A stretch of 64,000 nucleotides of DNA from NCBI RefSeq assembly GCF_022436485.1, contig NZ_JAKUDO010000001.1, positions 310,001 to 374,000 on the forward strand. The letters are read 5' to 3'. The notes under the pieces were generated by a model. That model ran no database searches. It saw nothing but the letters and a program-made list of their open reading frames with translations, and was not told the DNA's origin. Origin of the DNA: Agrococcus sp. ARC_14. Lineage in GTDB: Bacteria > Actinomycetota > Actinomycetes > Actinomycetales > Microbacteriaceae. Position numbers and translations under genes: made by a program. Positions 34,246 to 41,728 of the stretch are shown in pieces (positions within the stretch are counted from its first letter, which is position 1; each line of letters begins with the position of its first letter).

Positions 34246-35601
34246 GTGAAGCACGCACGCAGGATCGCGATGCCGCTGGGCGTCGCGGGCGTCGCAGCGC
34301 TCGCCCTCACGGGCTGTGTCGGCGACGCACCGACCGATCCCTCCGCCGCACCCGGAGGCACCGATGCCCCGGCTGCCGGCTGCGAGGCCTACGCCGACTA
34401 CGGCACCTTCGAGGGCGCCCAGGTCGACACCTACGGCACCATCCTCGACGTCGAGCAGGAGCGGCTGGAGGAGTCGTGGCTCGAGTTCGAGGACTGCACC
34501 GGCATCGACATCGTCTACGAGGGCTCTGGCGAGTTCGAGGCCCAGATCAACGTGCGAGTGCAGGGCGGCAACCCGCCCGACCTCGCGTTCTTCCCGCAGC
34601 CGGGACTGCTCGCATCCGTCGTCGAGACGGGCAGCGTGCTGCCCGCGCCCGAGTCGGTGGCCGCGAACGCCCAGGAGTTCTGGAGCGAGGACTGGCAGAA
34701 CTACGGCACCGTCGACGGCACGCTCTACGGTGCGCCGCTGATGGCGAGCATCAAGGGCTACGTCTGGTACTCGCCCGCGGTGTGGGCGGAGAACGGCTGG
34801 GAGGTGCCGACGACCCTCGACGAGGTCGACGCGCTGACCGCCACGATCGCAGAGTCCGACGTGATGCAGCCCTGGTGCGTGGGCTTCGGCTCCGGTGAGG
34901 CGACCGGCTGGCCCGGCACCGACTGGATCGAGGACTACGTGCTGCGCCTCCACGGTCCGGAGGTCTACGACCAGTGGATCTCGCACGAGATCCCGTTCGA
35001 CGACCCGATGATCGTCGAGGCGATGGACCGCGTCGGTGACCTCATCAAGAACCCCGACTACGTCAACGGCGGCTTCGGTGACGTCACGACCATCGCGACG
35101 CAGGACTTCGGCCAGGCCGGCTGGCCTGTGACCGAGGGCGAGTGCGCGATGCACCACCAGGCGTCGTTCTACGAGGGTCTGTTCCCGGAGGGCACCACGG
35201 TCGCCGAGGACGGCGACGTGTGGGCCTTCCTGCTGCCCGGCACCGAGGCCGGGGCGCCTCCCGTCACCGGTGGCGGCGAGTTCGTCGGCGCGTTCAGCGA
35301 CGACGAGGAGGTCGTGGCCGTGCAGACCTACCTGTCGAGCGCGGAGTGGGCCAACAGCCGCGTCTCGATCGGCGGCGTGATCTCGGCCAACACCGGCCTC
35401 GACCCGGCGAACGCCTCCAGCCCGCTGCTGCAGACGGCCGTCGAGACGCTGCAGGACCCGGAGACCACGTTCCGGTTCGACGGCTCCGACCTGATGCCGG
35501 GAGCCGTCGGCTCCGGCACGTTCTGGACGGCACTGGTCGACTGGGTGTCGGGGGAAGAGACCGCGAGCGTGCTCGGCCAGGTCGAGTCCAGCTGGCCGTA
35601 G
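34246..35601 (+). CDS. Sugar ABC transporter substrate-binding lipoprotein (alpha-glucoside type)
   Basis: A 451-residue extracytoplasmic binding protein. Signal peptide with lipobox LTGC (Cys24), then a Pro/Ala linker and a cluster D (family 1) fold: EFEAQINVRVQGGNPPDLAFFPQPG, MASIKGYVWYSP and GTDWIEDYVLR match AglE-like alpha-glucoside binders. GTG 34246 has GAAGGAG 5 nt upstream. It leads an operon with two permeases and is controlled by the divergent LacI. The exact sugar cannot be read, but AglE-like features suggest a maltose-, trehalose- or sucrose-type glucoside. Confidence 0.85.
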   Translation: MKHARRIAMPLGVAGVAALALTGCVGDAPTDPSAAPGGTDAPAAGCEAYADYGTFEGAQVDTYGTILDVEQERLEESWLEFEDCTGIDIVYEGSGEFEAQINVRVQGGNPPDLAFFPQPGLLASVVETGSVLPAPESVAANAQEFWSEDWQNYGTVDGTLYGAPLMASIKGYVWYSPAVWAENGWEVPTTLDEVDALTATIAESDVMQPWCVGFGSGEATGWPGTDWIEDYVLRLHGPEVYDQWISHEIPFDDPMIVEAMDRVGDLIKNPDYVNGGFGDVTTIATQDFGQAGWPVTEGECAMHHQASFYEGLFPEGTTVAEDGDVWAFLLPGTEAGAPPVTGGGEFVGAFSDDEEVVAVQTYLSSAEWANSRVSIGGVISANTGLDPANASSPLLQTAVETLQDPETTFRFDGSDLMPGAVGSGTFWTALVDWVSGEETASVLGQVESSWP

Positions 35602-35610
35602 CGGATCGCT

Positions 35611-35656
35611 GATGCCCGATGTGGGGGCCGCGCTCGCGGCCCCCACATCGGGCATC
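35611..35656. repeat. 22-bp inverted repeat between binding-protein and permease genes
   Basis: The arms 35611-35632 and 35635-35656 are perfect complements (GATGCCCGATGTGGGGGCC... and back) with a 2-nt spacer. The hairpin starts 9 nt after the binding-protein stop and ends 13 nt before the permease ATG. It would protect the upstream mRNA or end part of the transcripts, so that more binding protein than permease is made. Confidence 0.85.
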
Positions 35657-35669
35657 CATGGAGGTGAAT

Positions 35670-37229
35670 ATGACCACGATGGATCTCATCGGCAAGGTGC
35701 TGCAGGCTGTCGTCGCGCTCGCGGCGTTCGGCGTCGTGATGGCGCTGCTGCTGGCCTTCCTCGACCGCGATGACTCCGTGCGCAGGCGCGGCTTCCTCGC
35801 ATCCCTGAAGACGGGGCTCCGGCCCCGCATCCTGATCGCTGCCGCCTTCGTGCTGCTCGCGGTGCTCGCGCGCGTGCTCTACGGCACCGTCTCGTGGATG
35901 ACGCAGGAGCTCACGAACACGCTGATCCTCGTCGGCATCGTCGGCGTCGCCGGCGTCGTGCTGCAGCTGCTGCTGGACCGCGCGCTCGAGCCTGCATCCG
36001 CAGCGCTCCGCAGCGCCGTGCTCCGACTCGTCGCCGCGGCGCTCGTCGTGGTCGTGATCGTGCTGGCACCGATGGGCGAGAGCGGCGCGATCCCGATGCT
36101 CGAGTGGGTGACCCCGGCACTCGCGCTCGCGGCCACCATCGCCGGCTGGCCCCTCGTCGCCGCGCTCGTCGCGACTGCGGCGATCGCATTCGCGCCCGCG
36201 CGCATCCGCCGGTCACTGCGACTCATCGCCTGGCTGGTCGCGGCGGTCGCCGTCGTCGTCATCGCGCTCGTGCTCGAGGGCGGTCGGGAGCAGCCGATCG
36301 GCGTCTGGCCGTGGGCGTTCGCAGCGGCCCTCAGCATCGTCGGCGTGCTCGGCTACCTCGCCGACCACGACGAGGACTCCAAGCCGATGCTCGTCTTCCT
36401 CGTGCCGGCAGCCCTGCTGCTCACGATCGGGCTCGTCTACCCCGCCGTCCGCACCGCGATCCTGGCGTTCACCGACAAGACCGGCACGTTCAACGGCGTC
36501 GACAACTTCATCTGGATGTTCACGCAGCCGGAGGCGCTCGTCACCCTCGGCAACACGGTCGTGTGGGTCGTGCTCGTGCCGCTGCTCTCGACGGCGATCG
36601 GCCTCGCCTACGCCGTCTTCATCGACAAGAGTCGTGGCGAGCGCATCTACAAGATGCTCGTGTTCATGCCCATGGCGATCTCGTTCGTGGGCGCCGGCAT
36701 CATCTGGAACTTCATGTACGCCTACCGGGGCGCAGAGCAGGAGCAGATCGGCCTGATCAACCAGCTGCTCGTGCTGGTCGGGAGCGAACCGCAGCAGATC
36801 CTGCAGAACAGCCCGTGGAACACACTCGCACTCATCGTCGTCATGATCTGGATCCAGACCGGCTTCGCGATGGTGGTGCTCTCGGCAGCGATCAAGGGCG
36901 TGCCGACCGAGCAGATCGAGGCAGCCTCCATCGACGGCGCGAGCCCGTGGCAGCGCTTCACCAACGTGGTCGTCCCCGGCATCCGCTCGTCGCTCGTGGT
37001 CGTCGTCACGACGATCTCGATCGCGACGCTCAAGGTGTTCGACATCGTGCGCACCATGACCGCGGGCAACTTCAACACATCCGTGGTCGCCAATGAGATG
37101 TACACGCAGGCGTTCCGCTCTGGCGAACCCGGCAGAGGCGCGGCGCTCGCGCTCATCCTCTTCCTGATGGTGATGCCGATCGTGATCTACAACGTGCGAG
37201 TGCTCAATCAGCAGAAGGGCATCCGATGA
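35670..37229 (+). CDS. Sugar ABC transporter permease (MalF/AglF type) with long N-terminal membrane region
   Basis: A 519-residue permease. The C-terminal 280 residues are a normal MalF-type domain with the EAA loop EAASIDGASPWQRFTNVVVPGI. The first 240 or so residues add about seven hydrophobic spans (such as 9-31, 54-70, 85-103, 118-135, 145-165, 200-215, 229-245), nearly doubling the usual length. ATG 35670 is set by GGAGG 5 nt upstream (an earlier ATG at 35658 is part of that site). Overlaps the second permease gene (ATGA). Confidence 0.85.
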   Translation: MTTMDLIGKVLQAVVALAAFGVVMALLLAFLDRDDSVRRRGFLASLKTGLRPRILIAAAFVLLAVLARVLYGTVSWMTQELTNTLILVGIVGVAGVVLQLLLDRALEPASAALRSAVLRLVAAALVVVVIVLAPMGESGAIPMLEWVTPALALAATIAGWPLVAALVATAAIAFAPARIRRSLRLIAWLVAAVAVVVIALVLEGGREQPIGVWPWAFAAALSIVGVLGYLADHDEDSKPMLVFLVPAALLLTIGLVYPAVRTAILAFTDKTGTFNGVDNFIWMFTQPEALVTLGNTVVWVVLVPLLSTAIGLAYAVFIDKSRGERIYKMLVFMPMAISFVGAGIIWNFMYAYRGAEQEQIGLINQLLVLVGSEPQQILQNSPWNTLALIVVMIWIQTGFAMVVLSAAIKGVPTEQIEAASIDGASPWQRFTNVVVPGIRSSLVVVVTTISIATLKVFDIVRTMTAGNFNTSVVANEMYTQAFRSGEPGRGAALALILFLMVMPIVIYNVRVLNQQKGIR

Positions 37230-38203
37230 CCACCGTCGCTGTCACCCCCGACCCCGAGATCACCCCGGCATCGGCGGAGGCGTCGATGGGCGCCACGAAG
37301 TCCGATCGGGTCAAGCGCCGCTTGACGAGCCCCTGGGCGACCATCGCGGCGCTCGTCATCGCGGTGCTCTGGACGATCCCGACCTTCGGGCTGCTGCTGT
37401 CGTCCTTCCGGCCCGCCGATCAGATCGCGACAACGGGCTGGTGGACCTTCTTCTCCGACCCGCAGCTCACGCTCGACAACTACACGGAGGTGCTCTTCTC
37501 GGGCTCCTCGTCGTCGCCGCAGCTGGGCGAGTACTTCGTGAACTCCCTCGTGATCGCCATCCCCGGCACGATCCTGCCGCTGGTGCTGGCGGCGCTGGCC
37601 GCCTACGCCTTCGCATGGGTGAAGTTCAAGGGCTCATCGACGCTGTTCGTGGTGGTGTTCGCGCTGCAGATCGTGCCGCTGCAGATGGCGCTCATCCCGC
37701 TGCTGCAGCTGTTCGTGACCTTCCTGCAGCCGTTCCAGAACGCGCTGCACGAGGCCGTGCCGTTCATCAGCGACAAGCAGTTCCTGCCGGTGTGGATCGC
37801 GCACACGATCTTCGCGCTGCCGCTGGCGATCTTCCTGCTGCACAACTTCATCTCGGAGATCCCGGGCGAGGTGATCGAGGCCGCACGCGTGGACGGTGCC
37901 GGCCACGGCCAGATCTTCTTCCGCATCATCCTGCCGCTGGCGATGCCGGCGATCGCGTCGTTCGGCATCTTCCAGTTCCTCTGGGTCTGGAACGACCTGC
38001 TCGTGGCGCTGGTGTTCTCCTCCGGCACACCAGATACCGCGCCGCTCACGCAGCGGCTGGCAGAGCTCGCGGGATCGCGAGGCGAGAACTGGGCGAGGCT
38101 CACCGCCGGGGCGTTCGTGTCGCTGATCGTGCCGCTGCTGGTGTTCTTCGGGCTGCAGCGCTACTTCGTGCGAGGGCTGCTGGCAGGCTCGGCGAAGGGT
38201 TGA
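37226..38203 (+). CDS. Sugar ABC transporter permease (MalG/AglG type)
   Basis: A 325-residue permease with about 45 cytoplasmic residues, then six spans. The EAA loop reads EAARVDGAGHGQIFFRIILPLA. An insert GSSSSPQLGEYF follows the first span. It pairs with the preceding permease. No ATPase gene follows, so the importer probably borrows a shared MsiK-like ATPase. The operon ends here. Confidence 0.9.
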   Translation: MTTVAVTPDPEITPASAEASMGATKSDRVKRRLTSPWATIAALVIAVLWTIPTFGLLLSSFRPADQIATTGWWTFFSDPQLTLDNYTEVLFSGSSSSPQLGEYFVNSLVIAIPGTILPLVLAALAAYAFAWVKFKGSSTLFVVVFALQIVPLQMALIPLLQLFVTFLQPFQNALHEAVPFISDKQFLPVWIAHTIFALPLAIFLLHNFISEIPGEVIEAARVDGAGHGQIFFRIILPLAMPAIASFGIFQFLWVWNDLLVALVFSSGTPDTAPLTQRLAELAGSRGENWARLTAGAFVSLIVPLLVFFGLQRYFVRGLLAGSAKG

Positions 38204-38349
38204 GCGCGCAGGGCGCAATGCTGACGAAGTCGGCGTTGCGCCCGGAGCGCTCAAGGCTGAGGAGCGCGCGGCACTGCGGGCCGCACGCATCTCGAAGCCT
38301 CCTCGGCGCGCGTCGCGAGGCTGCTGGTGCCGTGCTGCGCCCGGGCTCG

Positions 38350-38411
38350 GGGGACCCGTTCCCGGCGACGGGACCTGCTGCAGCGGGTCCCCCGGCAGGG
38401 AACGGGTCCCC
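38350..38411. repeat. Palindromic dispersed element, copy 1
   Basis: Arms GGGGACCCGTTCCC (38350-38363) and GGGAACGGGTCCCC (38398-38411) flank the near-palindrome GGACCTGCTGCAGCGGGTCC (38371-38390). A similar element is at 55705-55763. The gap 38204-38456 carries no gene. Confidence 0.8.
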
Positions 38412-38456
38412 TCGCTCGTTCAGGCATGGCGCGGCGGCTGCTCCTATGCTCATGCC

Positions 38457-39248
38457 GTGAGCAAGGCGCGGGATGCGGGCGACGGCGTCACCGCGCTCCC
38501 GTCGGCGAAGCCTGCTGCGGGCGGGACGAAGCTCGCCGAGGCCGCTGCCGGCGCCGCCGCCTCCCCCATGAGACCTGCCGCGGCGCCCGCGGCGTCGGCG
38601 CCCAGCCCCGCCGGCAAGGGCTGGCTGGGCAAGGCCGCCGCGAGCGTGCCGACACGATTCGTCACCGGGGCCGTCGTCGCTGTCTTCCTCGTCGCGACCG
38701 CGGCGTTCGGCGGGCTCGAGACGGTCGAGCCCACGCCGCCGACGGCGCTGCTCGCGGGTGAGCAGCACGCGAGCGAGCCCGTCGCGCTGACGCTGCAGCG
38801 GGCGGTGCTGATCGACTCGTTCCCCGAGGCGGGCGCGAGCGCCGACGAGGGCGAGCGCGTGCTCGCGATCGTGGTCGATGCCGAGAACACCTGGCGAGAG
38901 CCGCTCCCCACGCTCTCGACCCCCTTCACCTCGATCCTGCGGCTCGAGGCGCTGCCCGAGCTGCAGGCGACGTCGGTCGCGCGCTTCGACGACGGCACGA
39001 TCGGGCCGCGGCTCCAGCCCGGCATCCCGGTGCAGCTCGTCGTCACCTGGGTCGTGCCCGCCGATCTGCTCGCCGACGGCGACGAGATCCGCGTCCTGCT
39101 CTCTGACCACACGCTCACGGTCGGGCAGCACGTCACCTATGGCGAGAGCTGGGGCGATCCGGTCGCCGCCGCTGTCGTGACCATGCCTGTCGACGACGTC
39201 GGCGCCGGCGCCGGTGCTGATGCTGATGCTGCGGAGGAGACCCCGTGA
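38457..39248 (+). CDS. Membrane-anchored protein of unknown function (cluster gene 1)
   Basis: A 263-residue protein. A cytoplasmic Ala/Pro-rich N-terminus (1-66) is followed by one membrane span (about 68-86) and an external beta-rich domain (90-245) with AIVVDAENTW and LVVTWVVPAD, reminiscent of DUF4352-like immunoglobulin folds. The C-terminus is Ala/Asp-rich. I do not recognise the family. GTG 38457 has no strong ribosome-binding site. It overlaps gene 2 (GTGA). The three-gene set looks like one surface-exposed complex. Confidence 0.6.
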   Translation: MSKARDAGDGVTALPSAKPAAGGTKLAEAAAGAAASPMRPAAAPAASAPSPAGKGWLGKAAASVPTRFVTGAVVAVFLVATAAFGGLETVEPTPPTALLAGEQHASEPVALTLQRAVLIDSFPEAGASADEGERVLAIVVDAENTWREPLPTLSTPFTSILRLEALPELQATSVARFDDGTIGPRLQPGIPVQLVVTWVVPADLLADGDEIRVLLSDHTLTVGQHVTYGESWGDPVAAAVVTMPVDDVGAGAGADADAAEETP

Positions 39249-39790
39249 GGCGCGTGCTCGCCTGGGTGCTCGGCATCGCGCTCATGGCCGTCGCGGGCGT
39301 CGTCGGCGCGGTCTCGCTCGATGACACGCAGACGCAGGCGCCGTTCGCGGTCGAGGCGACGATCGGCGAGCGCGCGGCAGGCCGAGACATCGCCGTCACG
39401 GTCACGGACGTGCGCGTCGCGGACGAGGTGGTCGACGACCGCGGCTGGCGTGCCAGCGGCACCTGGCTCGTGGTCGACCTCGAGGCGGAGGCGGTGCGCT
39501 CGGAGCGCGCGTCGCTGCTCTCGCTGGCCGAGCTCGACCTGGGCGACCGTCGGATCTCGGCGAGCGAGCGACCGGAGTCCTTGCTCGACGTGGGCCTCGC
39601 CGTCGGCGTGCCACAGCGCGGCGCGCTCGCGTTCGAGCTGCCGGAGGGTGCGCTGGCGGGCCCTGCGACCCTGCGACTCGGCCGGTCGTCGGACCCGCGT
39701 GTCGACTCGCTCGTCGAGCTGCGCATCGACCTCACCTCGCTCGAGCATGTCGACGAGCTCGAGCTGCAGGAGTCGGGATGGGTCGGATGA
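39245..39790 (+). CDS. Membrane-anchored DUF4352-like protein (cluster gene 2)
   Basis: A 181-residue protein with an N-terminal span or signal anchor (about 4-24) and an external domain. IAVTVTDVRVADEV and GTWLVVDLEAEAV resemble the DUF4352/telomere-binding-like beta-sandwich, where such pairs of strands open the fold. No lipobox Cys. GTG start is coupled to gene 1 by GTGA, and gene 3 starts inside its end. Function unknown. Confidence 0.6.
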   Translation: MRRVLAWVLGIALMAVAGVVGAVSLDDTQTQAPFAVEATIGERAAGRDIAVTVTDVRVADEVVDDRGWRASGTWLVVDLEAEAVRSERASLLSLAELDLGDRRISASERPESLLDVGLAVGVPQRGALAFELPEGALAGPATLRLGRSSDPRVDSLVELRIDLTSLEHVDELELQESGWVG

Positions 39791-40293
39791 GCGGCTGGAT
39801 GCGTCGCAACGCGGTGCCGCTGGTCGCGCTCGCGGTGCTCGCGCCGGCGACGGTGCTCGCCATCGGCTGGCATGAGTGGTCGGAGACGTTCACGGGCACC
39901 GCGTGGCGCCCGGTCACAGCGCAGCCGGGCGGCCAGGTCGTGGTCGCGGGCGTGACGGTCGGACCGGCCACGCTCTCGGAGGCGGCCCCGGGCGCGGAGC
40001 TGGATGTGCCGGCCGGCGCACGCGGGCTCGTGCTCGAGGTGACCGTCACGCCAGGCGATGCCCCGCTCACGTGCCAGCGGCCGACGCTGATCGAGCGCGA
40101 GACCGGGCGGGAATGGCAGTCGACGTCGCTGCCTCCCTTCTGGGAGGGTGACGCGTCATGCTTCGAGGTGACGGCTCCGGTCACCTTCCGCCTGCCCTAC
40201 ATCGTGCCCGCCGACGCCGGAGCCCTCATGGCCGAGCTCTCCGTGCTCGACAGCGGCGACCAGCTGCCCAGGCTGCTCCTCGACGCCCCCTGA
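39778..40293 (+). CDS. Membrane-anchored protein of unknown function (cluster gene 3)
   Basis: A 171-residue protein with one N-terminal membrane span (about 12-29) and an external domain with two cysteines (LTCQRPT and ASCFEV) that may form a disulfide. ATG 39778 has AGGAG 5 nt upstream and overlaps gene 2 by 13 nt; ATG 39787 (ATGA overlap) is the alternative. The 3' 138 bp overlap the convergent polytopic gene. It shares the REWQSTSLPPF-type extracellular style with gene 1 but no clear homology. Confidence 0.6.
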   Translation: MGRMSGWMRRNAVPLVALAVLAPATVLAIGWHEWSETFTGTAWRPVTAQPGGQVVVAGVTVGPATLSEAAPGAELDVPAGARGLVLEVTVTPGDAPLTCQRPTLIERETGREWQSTSLPPFWEGDASCFEVTAPVTFRLPYIVPADAGALMAELSVLDSGDQLPRLLLDAP

Positions 40294-41577
40294 GGCCTGG
40301 CCGGTGATCGCCTCGCGCGCCACGGCATCCGTGGTCGTCGTCGCATCTTGCTCGTCGGCAGCGGCGGCCTCGCGCCCGCGGAGCCTGCCGATCATCGAGT
40401 CGTAGGCGCCGGCGATGACCGCGACCCGCAGGCACTCGACGACCAGCGCGACCGGGAGCATCAGCACCGCATCCCACAGCATCCAGAACTCGCCGAGGCC
40501 CTGCGGGCCGACGATGCGGGTGATCGCCAGCTGCAGCACGCCGCCGAGCGCCTCCACGACGGCGTAGAGCAGCGCGGTGGCGCCGATCAGCACCGGGCCG
40601 GCGCGCAGCATCAGCACGAAGGCGCGCCAGATGGGCAGCACGCGCGAGCCGGCCGCCGAGCCGAGCTGCCGCGCCTGCGTCTGCATCCACGCCGGCAGCG
40701 CCGCGAAGCGCGATCGCGCCGCCGCGAGCTGCTGCGGGAGCTCCGGCGCTTGCGCCGCGACCGCCTGGCCGTACATCACGCCGGCGATCGTGAGCCACGC
40801 GAGCGGCTCGCCGAGCACCGCGCCCGCCTGGCCGAGCAGCCAGTCGAGCGCATCCCACAGCCACGCGACCGGCGTGAGCGCCTCGCCCAGCCAGTCGCGC
40901 GCATCCGCCACCCAGACGACCGCCTGGCGCTCGTCGATCCAGGCCCGGGCGGTCGCGAGCAGGTCGCCGATGATCGTGAGGGTGAGGAACAGCCACACGC
41001 CCTCGAGATAGACGGCGACGAGCGCGACCGGCCGGGGCAGCCGCGACTCCCAGCGGCCCCACGCCCAGCGGCCGACGAGCGCGATGACGATGAGAGCGAT
41101 CGGGATGGGCCCGAGCTCGACGTCGAAGACGGTGCCCTGACTCGCGACCTCCTCGCCGGTGAAGATCGACTCCAGGCTGCGGCCTGACTGCACCTCGAGC
41201 GCCCGCTCCGAGTAGGCCGTCCAGTCCTCCTGGAGCGATCCCGTGGCGGCATAGACGGCGAAGAAGGGCAGGATGCCGCCCAGCAGGCCGCCGAGGAAGG
41301 CCGTCCTGCGGCCCTCGGGCGTCTCGGGCGCTGGCGCGATGGCGCTGAGCTGGCGGAGGCTGTCGCGCACCACCAGGAACATGCCGACGAAGGCCGCGAC
41401 GCGGGCGATGACGGCGATCGGCATGATGAGCAGCCCGCCGGTGGGCGAGGCCGCGCCGACCCAGCCGGCGAGCTCGATGACGCCGTAGCGCACGAGCACG
41501 CCTGCGAGGTGGAGCGCGACGAGCGCAGGCCAGTGCTGGACGAGAGTGCGTCCGATCGTCGCGAGCATGCCGAGCAC
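40156..41577 (-). CDS. Large polytopic membrane protein of unknown function
   Basis: A 473-residue protein with eight or so hydrophobic spans (for example 15-35, 45-70, 98-115, 150-170, 180-205, 255-275, 315-340, 360-385) and amphipathic Trp-rich stretches (DARDWLGEALTPVAWLWDALDWLLGQ, split here only for description). The C-terminal 70 residues are polar, and the last 46 are encoded antisense to cluster gene 3. GTG 41577 or ATG 41568 may be the start; neither has a clear ribosome-binding site. It may work with the three anchored proteins it faces. Confidence 0.55.
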   Translation of the reverse strand: MLGMLATIGRTLVQHWPALVALHLAGVLVRYGVIELAGWVGAASPTGGLLIMPIAVIARVAAFVGMFLVVRDSLRQLSAIAPAPETPEGRRTAFLGGLLGGILPFFAVYAATGSLQEDWTAYSERALEVQSGRSLESIFTGEEVASQGTVFDVELGPIPIALIVIALVGRWAWGRWESRLPRPVALVAVYLEGVWLFLTLTIIGDLLATARAWIDERQAVVWVADARDWLGEALTPVAWLWDALDWLLGQAGAVLGEPLAWLTIAGVMYGQAVAAQAPELPQQLAAARSRFAALPAWMQTQARQLGSAAGSRVLPIWRAFVLMLRAGPVLIGATALLYAVVEALGGVLQLAITRIVGPQGLGEFWMLWDAVLMLPVALVVECLRVAVIAGAYDSMIGRLRGREAAAADEQDATTTTDAVAREAITGQASGGVEEQPGQLVAAVEHGELGHEGSGVGGHDVGQAEGDRSRHLEA

Positions 41578-41650
41578 GGCATCACCGTAGCCGGGCGAGG
41601 CTGGGAGCGGGACGGCGACGGTGGTGGCGTCTCGATACGCGGCCTGCGGC

Positions 41651-41714
41651 CGCTACTCGACGGGCGTGTGCATCGCTACTCGACGAGCGTGTGGACCGCT
41701 ACTCGACGAGCGGG
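41651..41714. repeat. 23-bp tandem repeat
   Basis: CGCTACTCGACGRGCG recurs at 41651, 41674 and 41697 with a 23-bp period, next to GTCTCGATACGCGGCCTGCGG. The motif belongs to the GGTCTCGATACG-type intergenic repeats common in Microbacteriaceae. It separates the polytopic protein start from the debranching enzyme stop. Confidence 0.8.
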
Positions 41715-41728
41715 GGCGTCGCGAGCGA

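Noticed and set aside
35658..35672. ATG at 35658 as permease start
   Set aside because: This ATG overlaps the GGAGG site that serves ATG 35670.
41651..41714. CRISPR-like array
   Set aside because: Only three repeats with 23-bp period and 7-nt near-identical spacers; no cas genes. It is a tandem repeat.
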